From Vibrio albus (GTDB lineage Bacteria > Pseudomonadota > Gammaproteobacteria > Enterobacterales > Vibrionaceae), in the NCBI RefSeq assembly GCF_003144035.1, contig NZ_QFWT01000004.1, positions 1 to 64,000 on the forward strand: a stretch of DNA of 64,000 nt, read 5' to 3'. The position numbers and the translations under genes were made by a program. The notes beneath the pieces are model-generated. The model ran no database searches and had not been told where the DNA came from. It saw nothing but the letters and a program-made list of their open reading frames with translations. This document shows, one piece after another, positions 40,233 through 50,783 of this stretch. The number at the start of each line of letters is the position of its first letter. The stretch's first letter is position 1.

Positions 40233-40716
40233 TCTTATTGCTTGCCTGTTTGCAGCGCCCAGTGCATTGGCACTGACGACTGATACAGAACAACCTATTT
40301 ATATTGATTCTGACAGTCAGAGCCTTGATATGAAAAGCCACCAGGTCACCTTCAGCGGTGATGTAAAGCTGAAACAAGGCAGTATTAATATTAACGCGGA
40401 CAGAGTGATTGTCACCCGCAGCACTGAAAATGATGCACTGGAAAAAATTGAAGCATTCGGCAACCCTGCCACTTTCTCTCAGTTAACTGACGAAGGAAAA
40501 ACCCTAAAGGGGCAGGCAAAAGAGCTTCACTACTTGGTCTCAGGCGATCAATTGACGATGATCACCGATGCTGAACTGGCGCAGGATGAAAGCCTGATCC
40601 GGGGAAAAACCATCACTTACAAGATTTCCTCACAGAAGTTAATCGCTGATGGTGGTAAAAACGAACGGGTAACAACAGTACTACAGCCTGCACAACTTAA
40701 TTCACAGGATCAGTAA
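40213..40716 (+). CDS. lptA: LPS transport periplasmic protein LptA
   Basis: 167 residues from ATG 40213, which has AAGG six bases upstream and a clean signal peptide ([20 protein letters not shown]); an upstream in-frame ATG at 40192 would disrupt the signal. The beta-jellyroll forms the periplasmic bridge for LPS; it includes [20 protein letters not shown] and [10 protein letters not shown]. Nine bases before lptB. Confidence 0.94.
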   Translation: MKLSHLSLIACLFAAPSALALTTDTEQPIYIDSDSQSLDMKSHQVTFSGDVKLKQGSININADRVIVTRSTENDALEKIEAFGNPATFSQLTDEGKTLKGQAKELHYLVSGDQLTMITDAELAQDESLIRGKTITYKISSQKLIADGGKNERVTTVLQPAQLNSQDQ

Positions 40717-40724
40717 TTAACTTT

Positions 40725-41450
40725 ATGGCCGTTTTAAAAGCAGAACACCTGGCGAAAAGCTACAAAAACAGAAAAGTGGTTGCCGATGTCAGCCTGAAAG
40801 TGAAAGCAGGTCAGATAGTTGGCCTGCTTGGTCCTAACGGTGCCGGAAAAACCACCTCCTTCTATATGATTGTTGGTCTGGTGGCTCGTGACGAAGGGAA
40901 AATACTGATTGATGACGAAGACATCAGTATATTGCCGATGCATGACCGCTCCAGAATGGGGATCGGTTATCTGCCTCAGGAAGCGTCCATTTTTCGCAAG
41001 CTTTCCGTTGAAGACAATATTATGGCCGTTCTGCAGACCCGCAAAGAGCTGAGCCGGGAAGATAAACAGGACAAAATGGAAGACCTGCTGGACGAGTTCA
41101 ATATCCAGCACATACGCAAAAGCGCAGGAATGGCCCTGTCAGGTGGTGAACGCCGCCGGGTAGAAATCGCCCGGGCACTGGCAGCAAATCCAAAATTTAT
41201 TCTGCTTGACGAACCCTTCGCCGGGGTTGATCCTATCTCTGTTATCGACATAAAGAAAATCATTGAACATTTAAGAGACCGGGGGCTGGGCGTACTTATT
41301 ACAGACCACAATGTCAGGGAGACATTGGATGTGTGTGAACGAGCATACATTGTTAGTCAGGGACATTTAATTGCCGAAGGAACACCAGATCAGGTTTTAA
41401 ATAACGAACAGGTAAAACAAGTTTATCTCGGTGAACAATTCCGTCTATGA
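40725..41450 (+). CDS. lptB: LPS export ATPase LptB
   Basis: 241 residues. Cytoplasmic ABC ATPase for the LPS transporter; pairs with LptFG (9-11 kb here). Walker [18 protein letters not shown], signature [16 protein letters not shown], Walker [17 protein letters not shown], switch His in [11 protein letters not shown]. Last gene of kdsD-kdsC-lptCAB before rpoN. Confidence 0.97.
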   Translation: MAVLKAEHLAKSYKNRKVVADVSLKVKAGQIVGLLGPNGAGKTTSFYMIVGLVARDEGKILIDDEDISILPMHDRSRMGIGYLPQEASIFRKLSVEDNIMAVLQTRKELSREDKQDKMEDLLDEFNIQHIRKSAGMALSGGERRRVEIARALAANPKFILLDEPFAGVDPISVIDIKKIIEHLRDRGLGVLITDHNVRETLDVCERAYIVSQGHLIAEGTPDQVLNNEQVKQVYLGEQFRL

Positions 41451-41552
41451 TTATATAGAGGAAAGGCAATCAAAAAGGACTTTGTCAGCAAACAACCAAA
41501 ATAGTCATAAATGCTGATACAACATTATTGAAGACAAGGTAGTAAATACTGA

Positions 41553-43058
41553 ATGAAACCCTCATTACAACTCAAGCTAGGCCAACAATTAGCAATGACA
41601 CCGCAGTTGCAGCAAGCAATCCGTTTGTTGCAGTTGTCAACTCTGGATCTCCAGCAGGAAATTCAGGAAGCGTTGGAATCTAACCCTCTGTTGGATGTTG
41701 ATGAAGGGCAAGACGAGAATATCGGTGCTCAAGAGACTGATGCCACACCAGACAATCAACAGACAGAAACCGCTTCAGCCGAAGCCGGTGACAGTCAGAA
41801 CGCAGACAACGAGTTAAGCGGCGAAGTCGATGCTCCAGACAGCTCGGAAGTCATCGAGAAATCCGATCTCAGTGACGATCTCGAAATTGACGCCTCCTGG
41901 GATGATGTCTACAGCGCCAACACCGGCAGTACCGGCCTTGCGCTGGATGACGACATGCCCATCTATCAGGGTGAAACCACTCAAAGCCTGCAGGATTACC
42001 TGTTATGGCAGTTGGATCTGACCCCATTCTCTGACACCGACCGCACCATTGCGACTGCCATTATTGACGCTGTCGATAACTACGGTTATCTGACCCTATC
42101 GACCGAAGACATTCTGGACAGTATGGATAGCGAAGAAGTCGAACTGGATGAAGTCGAAGCGGTGTTAAAACGTATCCAGCAGTTTGACCCTCTTGGCGTT
42201 GCCTCCCGCAACCTTCAGGAGTGTCTGCTATTACAATTAGCCACTTTCCCGGATGAGACCCCATGGCTAAATGAAGCCAAAATGGTGCTGGAAAACTACA
42301 TCGATCAGCTAGGTAATCGTGATTACAAACTGATCATCAAAGAAAGCCGCCTGAAAGAAGCTGAACTACGTGAAGTTATGCTTCTTATCCAGCAACTGGA
42401 TCCTCGTCCCGGAAGCACTATCACTCCGGATGAGACCGAGTATGTTATTCCTGATGTTTCCGTGTTTAAAGACAAAGGGAAATGGGTCGTCGCTATTAAC
42501 CCGGATAGTGTACCCAGACTGAAAGTGAATCAGCACTACGCCTCTTTGGGTAAAGGCAACAGTGCTGACAGCCAGTTTATTCGCTCTAATCTTCAGGAAG
42601 CGAAGTGGCTGATCAAAAGTCTGGAGAGCAGAAACGAGACCCTGCTCAAAGTTGCGCGTTGCATTGTTGAACACCAGCAAGATTTCTTCGAGTATGGAGA
42701 AGAAGCGATGAAACCTATGGTGTTAAACGATATTGCGCTCGCTGTCGATATGCATGAATCGACCATTTCCCGGGTAACAACGCAAAAGTTCATGCACACA
42801 CCAAGGGGTATTTTTGAGCTTAAATATTTCTTCTCCAGCCATGTCAGTACTGACAACGGCGGAGAGTGTTCATCTACGGCAATTCGTGCTCTGATCAAAA
42901 AACTGGTGGCAGCGGAGAATACCGCAAAACCGTTGAGTGACAGCAAGATTGCCGCATTATTGGCTGACCAGGGGATTCAGGTCGCAAGACGTACGATAGC
43001 CAAATATCGGGAATCTCTGGGCATCGCGCCTTCCAGCCAGCGTAAACGCCTGCTCTAG
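41553..43058 (+). CDS. rpoN: RNA polymerase sigma-54 factor
   Basis: 501 residues. Region I (1-50) begins [31 protein letters not shown] (read in parts) and interacts with enhancer-binding ATPases. Region II (about 55-130) is acidic and variable. The core-binding and DNA-binding domains follow, with the RpoN box [14 protein letters not shown] near the C-terminus that reads the -24 element. It controls nitrogen, flagellar and other genes in vibrios. 102 bases separate it from lptB. Confidence 0.97.
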   Translation: MKPSLQLKLGQQLAMTPQLQQAIRLLQLSTLDLQQEIQEALESNPLLDVDEGQDENIGAQETDATPDNQQTETASAEAGDSQNADNELSGEVDAPDSSEVIEKSDLSDDLEIDASWDDVYSANTGSTGLALDDDMPIYQGETTQSLQDYLLWQLDLTPFSDTDRTIATAIIDAVDNYGYLTLSTEDILDSMDSEEVELDEVEAVLKRIQQFDPLGVASRNLQECLLLQLATFPDETPWLNEAKMVLENYIDQLGNRDYKLIIKESRLKEAELREVMLLIQQLDPRPGSTITPDETEYVIPDVSVFKDKGKWVVAINPDSVPRLKVNQHYASLGKGNSADSQFIRSNLQEAKWLIKSLESRNETLLKVARCIVEHQQDFFEYGEEAMKPMVLNDIALAVDMHESTISRVTTQKFMHTPRGIFELKYFFSSHVSTDNGGECSSTAIRALIKKLVAAENTAKPLSDSKIAALLADQGIQVARRTIAKYRESLGIAPSSQRKRLL

Positions 43059-43080
43059 GCCACAACAAGAAGGAAAGTCT

Positions 43081-43368
43081 ATGCAAATCAATATTCAAGG
43101 CCATCACGTTGATCTTACCGATTCAATGCAAGACTACGTTAATTCGAAGTTCCAAAAACTAGAGAGATTTTTTGATCATATCACTAATGTTAGTGTGGTA
43201 TTACGCGTCGAAAAAGTGCACCATATTGCCGAAGCGACGTTACGAGTCAGTCAGGGGGACATCCATGCGACTGCAGAGGACGACAACATGTACGCCTCTA
43301 TCGACTCTTTAGTCGATAAACTTGTTCGTCAATTAAATAAACATAAAGAAAAGCTCGCCAGCCATTAA
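43081..43368 (+). CDS. hpf: Ribosome hibernation promoting factor
   Basis: 95 residues, the short HPF form. Binds the 30S subunit and promotes 100S dimers in stationary phase. The motif MQINIQGHHVDLTDSMQDYV starts the protein and ATAEDDNMYASIDSLVDKL ends the domain. GAAGGAAAG precedes the ATG. In the conserved rpoN-hpf-ptsN order. Confidence 0.95.
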   Translation: MQINIQGHHVDLTDSMQDYVNSKFQKLERFFDHITNVSVVLRVEKVHHIAEATLRVSQGDIHATAEDDNMYASIDSLVDKLVRQLNKHKEKLASH

Positions 43369-43370
43369 TC

Positions 43371-43826
43371 ATGCAAATTAGCGAAGTACTCTCACTGGAC
43401 TGCACAAAAAGTGCAGTCCAGTGCACAAGTAAAAAGCGTGCTCTGGAAATTATCAGCCAAGTCGCTGCAGAGCACACAGGACAAAACTCGACAGAGCTGT
43501 TTGAGTCTATGCTCAACAGAGAAAAAATGGGCAGTACCGGAATAGGCAACGGTATTGCCATTCCTCATGCTCGAATGTTCTCCAGTAACAGAGCCGTCGC
43601 AGTACTGATTCAGTGTAAAGATCCTATTGAATTCGATGCTATCGACAACCGCCCTGTCGACCTTCTTTTTGCTCTTCTTGTTCCGGAGGCTCAGTGCAAA
43701 GAGCACTTAAAGACCCTCTCCAGTATGGCTGAACGCCTGAACAATAAGAAAATCCTGAAACAGCTCCGTCACGCAGAAAGTGATAAGGAACTGTTCGACA
43801 TCATGATTCATGGTCATGACTCCTGA
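43371..43826 (+). CDS. ptsN: Nitrogen PTS EIIA protein
   Basis: 151 residues. EIIA-Ntr accepts phosphate from NPr and regulates potassium uptake and other targets instead of importing sugar. The phospho-His is His66 in [13 protein letters not shown]. It starts two bases after the hpf stop and overlaps rapZ by 17 bases. Confidence 0.95.
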   Translation: MQISEVLSLDCTKSAVQCTSKKRALEIISQVAAEHTGQNSTELFESMLNREKMGSTGIGNGIAIPHARMFSSNRAVAVLIQCKDPIEFDAIDNRPVDLLFALLVPEAQCKEHLKTLSSMAERLNNKKILKQLRHAESDKELFDIMIHGHDS

Positions 43827-44721
43827 AACTCCGGCAAACGCACCTGAACACCCCAACAGTTCACGCCTTATCGTGATCAGTGGGCAGTCTGGTGCGGGAA
43901 AAAGCGTGGCGCTCCGGGTACTGGAAGACCTTGGCTACTATTGCGTTGATAACCTTCCGGTTAACCTGTTAAGCCAGTTTGTCGATTCCGTCAGAGAAAG
44001 CCAGCAAAATGTCGCGGTCAGTATCGATATCCGCAATCTGCCACAGGATCCCGACAGTGTTACTCACACACTGCAGGAACTTAAAACCAGCCTGGACGTT
44101 ACCGTATTCTTCCTTGATGCCGATAAAGAAACTCTGCTTAAACGTTACAGTGAAACCCGTCGCATCCACCCCCTTTCTATCGGTCAGGATAAGCTTTCTC
44201 TTACTCAGGCCATTGATCGGGAGATCGATCAGCTTTCTGCCCTGAAAGAGCAAGCCGATCTGGTTATTGACAGCAGTAACCGTTCACTGCATGAACTGAG
44301 CGAAACGGTTCGTATGCGGGTACTGGGACGAGAAAGCCAGGAACTGGTGATGGTATTTGAGTCCTTTGGTTTTAAGTATGGCCTGCCTACCGATGCCGAC
44401 TATGTTTTTGATGTCCGTTTTCTTCCCAACCCTCATTGGGAGCCCAACCTGCGACCGCTCACCGGGCTGGATACACCCATCCACGAATTTCTGGAAAGCT
44501 ACCCGGAAGTCACCCGACTGCGTCAGGAGATTCAGGAGTTCATTACGAACTGGCTGCCAATGCTGGAAAAAAACAACCGAAGTTATCTGACCGTAGCCAT
44601 TGGCTGTACCGGAGGCAAACACCGCTCGGTGTATATCACTCAGAAGCTGGGAGAGCATTTCAAAGGTCAGGGAAAACAAGTCCACATCCGGCATAAATCT
44701 CTGGAAGAACATCACTCATAA
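43810..44721 (+). CDS. rapZ: RNase adapter protein RapZ
   Basis: Up to 303 residues from ATG 43810; ATG 43816 is equally possible, and most RapZ start closer to the Walker motif, so the first 15-20 residues are extra. Walker A is GQSGAGKS (25-32). The C-terminal domain contains [12 protein letters not shown]. RapZ guides small RNAs GlmY/GlmZ to RNase E in enterobacteria and senses glucosamine-6-phosphate. The gene overlaps ptsN and lies 12 bases before npr. Confidence 0.95.
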   Translation: MVMTPETPANAPEHPNSSRLIVISGQSGAGKSVALRVLEDLGYYCVDNLPVNLLSQFVDSVRESQQNVAVSIDIRNLPQDPDSVTHTLQELKTSLDVTVFFLDADKETLLKRYSETRRIHPLSIGQDKLSLTQAIDREIDQLSALKEQADLVIDSSNRSLHELSETVRMRVLGRESQELVMVFESFGFKYGLPTDADYVFDVRFLPNPHWEPNLRPLTGLDTPIHEFLESYPEVTRLRQEIQEFITNWLPMLEKNNRSYLTVAIGCTGGKHRSVYITQKLGEHFKGQGKQVHIRHKSLEEHHS

Positions 44722-44733
44722 GGTAATAACAAC

Positions 44734-45009
44734 ATGGATTGCAGTAGAAAAGTTTTAATCCAGAATAAACTTGGCTTGCACGCCAGAGCCGCCATCAAAC
44801 TGGTTGAACTTGCACAGAGCTATGATGCCACCCTGACCGTCAGCAATGAAGAAAACCGGGAAATGACCGCGGATAGTGTCATGGGCTTGCTTATGCTGGA
44901 ATCGGCACAGGGACAGTACATCACCATCGCAGCAGAAGGGCCGGAAGCCGAACCCGCACTGGATGCCGTGTGCGAGTTGATCGAAGCCAAATTTGAAGAA
45001 GACGAGTAA
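44734..45009 (+). CDS. npr: Phosphocarrier protein NPr
   Basis: 91 residues. HPr-like protein of the nitrogen PTS that passes phosphate from EI-Ntr to PtsN. The phospho-His is His16 in [10 protein letters not shown]. The [12 protein letters not shown] helix is typical. Last gene of the rpoN cluster. Confidence 0.94.
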   Translation: MDCSRKVLIQNKLGLHARAAIKLVELAQSYDATLTVSNEENREMTADSVMGLLMLESAQGQYITIAAEGPEAEPALDAVCELIEAKFEEDE

Positions 45010-45126
45010 TTCCTTCCTGATATGACAAATATTTTACCTTTCGTCATAAGAAGTTATTAAATAAGGTATAGAATTAAGTTAGTATTTCAGCCCAGCAAAA
45101 GTAATCTCAGCTCAGGAGGAAAGAGG

Positions 45127-46494
45127 ATGGCAGAGCCACAAGAACTCGAGCAAGCTCAACAGTCTCATGAAACCCTCCAAGAGATAAGTGAAGCCCTTGA
45201 TAATGGGCGTTTTGTCCATGCCCGCCGTCAGTTGCAGGACATGGAGCCGGAAGATATTGCCCACCTTCTCGAATCCTCTCCACGCAAAGTCCGTAATGTT
45301 CTCTGGGAGCTGACCGACCCGGAAGACTACGGTGAAATCCTCGATGAACTGAACGAGGATGTCAAAGACGCCATTGTTACCACCATGGCTCCGGAAAAAC
45401 TGGCAGAAGCAACAGAAGGCATGGACACCGATGACCTTGCCTACGTACTGCGAAGCCTGCCGGATGATGTGTCCCGTGGCGTACTAGAGCAGATGGATGC
45501 CGCTGACCGGGCACGCATCGAAGCCGCTCTGTCTTACCCTGAAGACTCCGCCGGTAGTATTATGAATACCGACGTGATCACCATTCGAGGTGACGTTGAA
45601 GTCGACGTGGTACTGCGTTACCTGAGAATGAAAGGCGAGCTGCCGGAAGCCACCGATGCCCTGTATGTGATAGATCAGGACAGCCGTTTGATCGGTCATC
45701 TGTCTCTGACCACGCTGATCACTTCCCAACCGGATGCCACTGTCAGTGATATTATGGATGACCCTGATGAGGCCATTCAGGTGGATACCAGTGATACCGA
45801 CGTTGCCAGCCTGTTTGAACGCCGGGACTGGGTTTCGGCTCCGGTGGTGGATGAGAATCAGCAACTGGTCGGCCGTATCACCATCGATGACGTGGTGGAC
45901 ATTATCCGGGAAGACGCCAGCCACTCAATGATGAGCCTGGCCGGTATGGATGACGATGAAGATACCTTTGCACCAGTATTTAAGTCTGCCCGTCGGCGCA
46001 GTATCTGGCTAGGTGCCAACGTGCTTGCCGCTCTGGCTGCCGCTTCTGTATCCAATATGTTTGAAGCGACACTGGATAAAATGGCAGCTATCGCTGTCCT
46101 GATGACCATCGTGCCATCCATGGGTGGTGTTGCGGGTAACCAGACCGTCGCGCTGGTGATCCGGGGCCTGGCTTTAGGACAAATCGGTGACAGTAACAAA
46201 CGGGAGCTACTGCTGAAAGAAGCCGCTATCGGCCTGCTGAACGGTATTCTGTGGGCGCTTCTGATCGGCGGTATTGTCGTTGTCTGGAAAGGCAACTGGA
46301 TGCTGGGCGGCATTATTTCCGCCGCCATGATGACGAACCTGATTGTGGCGGGTATCGCCGGAGTACTCATTCCGGTATTACTGAAAAAGATGAATATCGA
46401 CCCGGCTCTCGCCGGAGGGATGGCGTTAACGACAGTCACGGATGTGATCGGGTTGTCGGTGTTCCTCGGATTGGCAACGCTGTTGATTACCTAG
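45127..46494 (+). CDS. mgtE: Magnesium transporter MgtE
   Basis: 455 residues. An N-terminal helical domain (about 25-135, with ARRQLQDMEPEDIAHLLES), two CBS domains (about 140-265) and five TM helices (about 290-455) make the dimeric Mg2+ channel. SYPEDSAGSIMNTDV and PSMGGVAGNQTVALVIRG are signatures. AGGAGGAAAG gives a strong ribosome binding site. The TAG stop is formed by the first bases of a heptamer-repeat element. Confidence 0.95.
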   Translation: MAEPQELEQAQQSHETLQEISEALDNGRFVHARRQLQDMEPEDIAHLLESSPRKVRNVLWELTDPEDYGEILDELNEDVKDAIVTTMAPEKLAEATEGMDTDDLAYVLRSLPDDVSRGVLEQMDAADRARIEAALSYPEDSAGSIMNTDVITIRGDVEVDVVLRYLRMKGELPEATDALYVIDQDSRLIGHLSLTTLITSQPDATVSDIMDDPDEAIQVDTSDTDVASLFERRDWVSAPVVDENQQLVGRITIDDVVDIIREDASHSMMSLAGMDDDEDTFAPVFKSARRRSIWLGANVLAALAAASVSNMFEATLDKMAAIAVLMTIVPSMGGVAGNQTVALVIRGLALGQIGDSNKRELLLKEAAIGLLNGILWALLIGGIVVVWKGNWMLGGIISAAMMTNLIVAGIAGVLIPVLLKKMNIDPALAGGMALTTVTDVIGLSVFLGLATLLIT

Positions 46495-46625
46495 AGACCA
46501 GAGACCAGAGACTAGAGACTAGAGACTAGAGACTAGAGACTAGAAGATATAATAAAGCCCGCAACTTCAATAAGCTAGCGGGCTTTCTTGTATAGTCTCT
46601 AGTAGCGAAGCGATCTAGTTTCTAG
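46492..46625. repeat. Heptamer/hairpin dispersed element, copy 2
   Basis: Seven heptamers (two AGAGACC, then five AGAGACT, 46493-46541) begin inside the mgtE stop codon. A terminator hairpin follows: AAAGCCCGC (46554-46562) with GCGGGCTTT (46578-46586). The right arm at 46591-46625 reads TATAGTCTCTAG, then AGCGAAGCGATCT, then AGTTTCTAG. The left CGCTTCGCTT block of copies 1 and 4 is missing. It lies between convergent mgtE and pmbA. Confidence 0.85.
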
Positions 46626-46637
46626 TGACTTTGCCTC

Positions 46638-47981
46638 TTACTCTCCAGCCACCTTCATCGACTCAATCAGAATCGAACCAGTCTGGATTTGCGAACGGGT
46701 TTCGATATCCGAGCCTACCGCCACAATGTTCTGATACATATCAGCCAGATTACCCGCAATGGTAATTTCAGACACCGGATACTGAATTTCACCGTTTTCC
46801 ACCCAGAAACCAGCGGCTCCTCGGGAATAGTCACCATTCACCACATTCACGCCCTGCCCCATCAGCTCTGTCACCAGCAGTCCGGTACCCAGTTCTTTCA
46901 GCATCTGCTCAAAATCCTGCCCGGTAGACTGCACATACCAGTTATGGATACCACCAGCATGACCAGTCGGCATCATATTCATTTTGCGAGCGGCATAGCT
47001 GGTCAGAAGATAAGTCGACAGAACACCATCGGTAATGATCTGGCGATCCCGAGTCTCAACCCCTTCGCTGTCAAACGGGCTTGAAGCCAGCCCGCGCAGG
47101 ACATGCGGTTTTTCCGCAATATTAAACCAGTCCGGCAGGATCTTCTCTCCCAGCTTATCCAGCAGGAAAGAAGACTTACGATACAAGTTACCACCACTGA
47201 TCCCCATAACCAGATGCCCAAGCAATCCCGTCGCTGCATCGGCCAGGAACATCACAGGAAACTGTCCGGTAGGAATCCTGCGTGCATCCAGTCGACTTAC
47301 TGTTTTTTCCGCGGCTTTAAGGCCAACGGTCTCAGGCGTCCACAAATCGTCACGACAGCGGGCAATGGTATAGTCGTAATCACGCTCCATCACACCGTTA
47401 TCACCTTCACCAATCAACACACAGCTCAGACTATGTCGGCTAGAGGCGTAGCTGGCGAGCAAGCCATGGCTGTTCCCATACACCTTCAGGCCATAGTGGC
47501 TGTCGTAACTTGCGCCGTCACTCTGTTTAATTCGGTCACTGTATTCAAGTGCTGCTTTTTCTGCACGGATCGCCATGGCAGCGGCATGATCCGGTTCCGG
47601 TTCGTCCGGATAGAACAGATCAAGATCCGGCACTTCCTTGACCATCAGCTCTTCCGGTGCAGGTCCTGCACAAGGATCTTCTGATGTATATTTAGCAATA
47701 TCCAGAGCCGCTTCTACCGCTTGCTGAATCGCTTTCTCACTCAGATCCGACGTGGAAGCACTGCCCTTGCACTGCCCCCGGTATACGGTAATTCCCAGTG
47801 CACCATCGCTGTTAAATTCAACATTTTCCACTTCACACATACGGGTGGATACACTGATACCGGTTGTTTTTGTAATCGCAACCTCGGCCGCGTCTGCCGT
47901 TGATGTCGCTAGCTTCAGCGCTTTTTCTACTGCTGCTTCCAGCTCAATTTTCTGTTGAGCAACCTGCTGTTTTACATTCAT
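46638..47981 (-). CDS. pmbA: PmbA/TldE metalloprotease subunit
   Basis: 447 residues. Partner of TldD in a cytosolic protease that matures microcin B17 and degrades CcdA in E. coli. Recognisable stretches: [44 protein letters not shown] and [18 protein letters not shown]. TldE lacks the zinc-binding HExxxH of TldD, and none is seen here. It is divergent from darP, the usual vibrio arrangement. Confidence 0.94.
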   Translation of the reverse strand: MNVKQQVAQQKIELEAAVEKALKLATSTADAAEVAITKTTGISVSTRMCEVENVEFNSDGALGITVYRGQCKGSASTSDLSEKAIQQAVEAALDIAKYTSEDPCAGPAPEELMVKEVPDLDLFYPDEPEPDHAAAMAIRAEKAALEYSDRIKQSDGASYDSHYGLKVYGNSHGLLASYASSRHSLSCVLIGEGDNGVMERDYDYTIARCRDDLWTPETVGLKAAEKTVSRLDARRIPTGQFPVMFLADAATGLLGHLVMGISGGNLYRKSSFLLDKLGEKILPDWFNIAEKPHVLRGLASSPFDSEGVETRDRQIITDGVLSTYLLTSYAARKMNMMPTGHAGGIHNWYVQSTGQDFEQMLKELGTGLLVTELMGQGVNVVNGDYSRGAAGFWVENGEIQYPVSEITIAGNLADMYQNIVAVGSDIETRSQIQTGSILIESMKVAGE

Positions 47982-48128
47982 AACTGTATTTATTTTCTAA
48001 GTTCAATAGCCCTAGGATAACAAGGATTTCGCATTCTCCCCATAAATCTTGCTAAAATAGTGCAATATACCCGAAATAGTTGAAGCACTACTGCCACTAT
48101 TCAGATACAGACGAGACACAGATAAGAC

Positions 48129-48656
48129 ATGGCAAGAAAAAATCAGAAAGCCCCTTGGGAAGAGGAAGAAGAGATCATCTGGGTAAGTAAAACCGAGATG
48201 AAAAACGACATGGAAGAGCTGCAAAAGCTTGGAGAGGAACTGGTAGAGCTGAAACCGGCGGTACTGGAAAAGTTCCCGCTTCCGGAAGATCTCTATGACG
48301 CAATCAAAGATGCCCAGCGCTTTAAACAGGAAGCGAAGCGCCGCCAGTTGCAATACATCGGCCGTCTGATGCGTAACATTGATTCTGAACCTATTCAGGC
48401 TGCGCTCGACAAGCTGCGCAATAAGCATTCTCAGGCGACTGCGGTTTTGCATAAGCTTGAACAACTGCGAGATCGTGTCGTAGAAGAAGGTGATTCCGCG
48501 ATTAATGAGGTAATGGAAGCCTACCCTCAGGCTGACCGCCAGCGCCTGCGCCAGCTTTACCTTCAGGCTAACCGGGAAAAGAAAGGCAATAAACCGCCAA
48601 AAGCGTCCCGGGAGATTTTCCAGCTGCTGAAAGAGATGGAGACAGAAGAGTTCTAG
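48129..48656 (+). CDS. darP: Ribosome-associated protein DarP (YjgA)
   Basis: 175 residues, rich in charged residues and mostly helical. DarP assists late 50S subunit assembly. The N-terminal [21 protein letters not shown] and the [19 protein letters not shown] motif match the DUF615 family, and [19 protein letters not shown] is near the C-terminus. The TAG stop coincides with the first heptamer of a repeat element. Confidence 0.93.
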   Translation: MARKNQKAPWEEEEEIIWVSKTEMKNDMEELQKLGEELVELKPAVLEKFPLPEDLYDAIKDAQRFKQEAKRRQLQYIGRLMRNIDSEPIQAALDKLRNKHSQATAVLHKLEQLRDRVVEEGDSAINEVMEAYPQADRQRLRQLYLQANREKKGNKPPKASREIFQLLKEMETEEF

Positions 48657-48829
48657 AGGCTTGAGGCTTGAGGCTTGAGGAAGAATACAGAGCGCTACGC
48701 TTTGAGAGTACAGAAAACCTCATTATTCCAAAACATATTCGTCATCCCTGCGCAGGCAGGAATGACGATAGATTAAGTTTTTATAAGCAGCTCTTATAGT
48801 CTCTAGAAGCGAAGCGATCTAGTTTCTAG
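48654..48829. repeat. Heptamer/hairpin dispersed element, copy 3
   Basis: The heptamer array is short and diverged: TAGAGGC, TTGAGGC twice, TTGAGGA (48654-48681). The left block ACAGAGCGCTACGCTTT is at 48687-48703 and the right arm (TATAGTCTCTAG, AAGCGAAGCGATCT, AGTTTCTAG) at 48795-48829. Between them is a separate palindrome (48740-48767). The element starts in the darP stop codon and lies between convergent darP and uppP. Confidence 0.82.
48740..48767. repeat. REP-like palindrome inside repeat copy 3
   Basis: CGTCATCCCTGC (48740-48751) and GCAGGAATGACG (48756-48767) pair with one mismatch around a 4-base loop. Extragenic palindromes with the CGTCATTCCTGC/GCAGGAATGACG core are common in many gammaproteobacteria; this one lies within another repeat. 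Confidence 0.65.
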
Positions 48830-48845
48830 CGACCGTTCTGCACTC

Positions 48846-49652
48846 TTAACTTCCCATCAACAGATAACCGAACAACCCAAAACCCAGGATCAGACGGTAA
48901 ATCACAAACGGCGTCATTCCCATCCGGGAAATCAGTTTCAGAAAGAAATAGATACAGATATAAGCGCTAATAAAGGACGTGATGATCCCGGTCAGCAGAA
49001 AACCAACATGAATCGGCTCAGAGCTGGTCGCCAGCTTCAGCCCCTGATAACCACCAGCCAGTACAATAATCGGAATAGACATCAGAAACGAAAATCGTGC
49101 GGCCGCTTCACGGGTAAAACCGAGATACAGTGCTGCGGTAATGGTTGCACCAGAACGGGATGTGCCGGGAATAACAGCCAACGCCTGAGCAATACCGATA
49201 AACAGCGATTTTTTCCAGTCTGCACTGTATTCCGAATCGTTCAGGTTTGGATTTTTATCCGCCCACCAGAGCAGAACACCAAAGACCACGGTAGTGGTCG
49301 CTATCACCCATGCACTACGCAGGTACAGCTCCACGATATCTTTCATCAGGAAGCCGAACACACAGGCAGGGATCGTCGCCAGAACAATCATCCAGGCCAG
49401 CTTTGATTCTTTACTGCGCTCACCTTTAAATATGGAGCCAAACAGCGCCGATAGCAGACTGACCACTTCCTTGCGGAAATAAATCACCACTGCCGCCAAC
49501 GTCCCGATATGAGCGGCAACATCAAATGCCAGACCCTGATCTTCCCAGCCCAGAATGGCAGAAGGAAGAATAAGGTGTGCCGAACTCGAAATAGGCAGGA
49601 ATTCCGTAAACCCCTGAATCAAAGCTAGCGCAAACGCTTCAAAGTAATTCAT
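48846..49652 (-). CDS. uppP: Undecaprenyl-diphosphatase
   Basis: 268 residues with about eight TM helices. Recycles the lipid carrier for peptidoglycan and O-antigen by removing a phosphate from undecaprenyl diphosphate; overexpression confers bacitracin resistance (BacA). The two conserved blocks are [17 protein letters not shown] near the N-terminus and [14 protein letters not shown] near residue 165. Confidence 0.95.
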   Translation of the reverse strand: MNYFEAFALALIQGFTEFLPISSSAHLILPSAILGWEDQGLAFDVAAHIGTLAAVVIYFRKEVVSLLSALFGSIFKGERSKESKLAWMIVLATIPACVFGFLMKDIVELYLRSAWVIATTTVVFGVLLWWADKNPNLNDSEYSADWKKSLFIGIAQALAVIPGTSRSGATITAALYLGFTREAAARFSFLMSIPIIVLAGGYQGLKLATSSEPIHVGFLLTGIITSFISAYICIYFFLKLISRMGMTPFVIYRLILGFGLFGYLLMGS

Positions 49653-49701
49653 TATTATTTATCCGTTAGTAAAACTTGTCCGTTGTTAAAAAGCTTATCT
49701 G

Positions 49702-50181
49702 TTATAAAAAATCCACCGGCGACAAGGTGTCATACCCATCCATTTGCCACCATATCTGTTGTACCGTCCGCCCGTCACCAGGCACCACTCTCTCAGGGCA
49801 CAACTCATATAACGGCTGAATCACAAATGGATATTTGAAAATATCATCTCTGGGTATCTGAGGAGAAGCCGTGGAAACTAAGTCTCCAAATAAAAGAATA
49901 TCCAGATCCAACGTACGGTCCTGATACTTCTGCGCCTGCTTTTCCCGCCCCCATGTTATTTCCGTTTCACGTAAGAAATGGGAAAACTCCACCAGAGACA
50001 GATCTGTTTCAACCTCAAATACCAGGTTATAGAAAGGCTGACTATCGAACCCGACAGGATCACACTCATAAACGCGGGAAGATCGCAATTCACTCGCGAC
50101 CGAAGAAAGCGCCGTAAAAGCGGCTTTTACATGCTTCTCTCTGTCAACGTTACTTCCTACGCCAACATATACCGTTGTCAT
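49702..50181 (-). CDS. folK: HPPK (folate synthesis)
   Basis: 159 residues: 2-amino-4-hydroxy-6-hydroxymethyldihydropteridine pyrophosphokinase, which activates the pterin before PABA coupling. Motifs: VGSNVDREKHV, DPVGFDSQPFYNLVFEVET and the KYQDRTLDLDILLFGD catalytic segment. It starts within the folB stop (four-base overlap), so folB-folK are co-translated. This vibrio-type folK by folB is often a second copy besides the one next to pcnB; I cannot tell which it is. Confidence 0.9.
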   Translation of the reverse strand: MTTVYVGVGSNVDREKHVKAAFTALSSVASELRSSRVYECDPVGFDSQPFYNLVFEVETDLSLVEFSHFLRETEITWGREKQAQKYQDRTLDLDILLFGDLVSTASPQIPRDDIFKYPFVIQPLYELCPERVVPGDGRTVQQIWWQMDGYDTLSPVDFL

Positions 50182-50531
50182 GAGCGGGTTCTTTCAATTT
50201 CCACACCCACACCACGAGCCTGAGGAACGGCACCCGGTTTGGTCAGCCGAATTTTGACCTGAGGAACCGAAAAACGTTCCATCAGCAGCTCTGCAACTTC
50301 TTCTGCAACACGCTCGACCAGTAAAAAGCGTCCGTTTTCAATATGCTCCAGTACCGCCTGACTGACCTGAGCATAATCCAGCGCGTCCGCTACATCATCA
50401 CTTTTACCTGCCGGGCGGTTATCGTGCGCCATTTCAATATCCAGAACCAGCTTCTGTTTTATTTCCTGCTCCCAGTCATAAACACCAATAGTGGTAATTA
50501 CTTCCAGTTGTTCTATAAATACTTTATCCAT
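50178..50531 (-). CDS. folB: Dihydroneopterin aldolase
   Basis: 117 residues from ATG 50531. The frame extends 21 codons upstream, but the family start MDKVFIEQLEVITTIGVYDWEQ (read in parts) fits here. Converts dihydroneopterin to 6-hydroxymethyl-dihydropterin in folate synthesis. The catalytic Lys is in IRLTKPGAVPQA and Glu in the GVYDWE loop. Divergent from plsY, again the conserved arrangement. Confidence 0.93.
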   Translation of the reverse strand: MDKVFIEQLEVITTIGVYDWEQEIKQKLVLDIEMAHDNRPAGKSDDVADALDYAQVSQAVLEHIENGRFLLVERVAEEVAELLMERFSVPQVKIRLTKPGAVPQARGVGVEIERTRS

Positions 50532-50783
50532 AATTTCCCTAAAGCAGAGGTCGGATACCCATACCTCTGAAAAACACGTACTATAAAAATACAATCACTA
50601 TCGAATGTAGATGGAATCCATCGCTGTTTGAGGCCGTTATCATAACAAAGAAATATTCTTATTCTGTATCACTTTTGCGCATCACGAAGAAAATGAATAA
50701 CAAATTTGGCCGGCAACATTCAGAACCAGGTAGAACTCCATACCATGTAACACTCAGTATCATGTAAAAACAATAGGATAGAT

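Noticed and set aside
50532..50594. Longer folB start
   Set aside because: The 21 extra residues are outside the conserved family start, and the shorter protein has the usual length.
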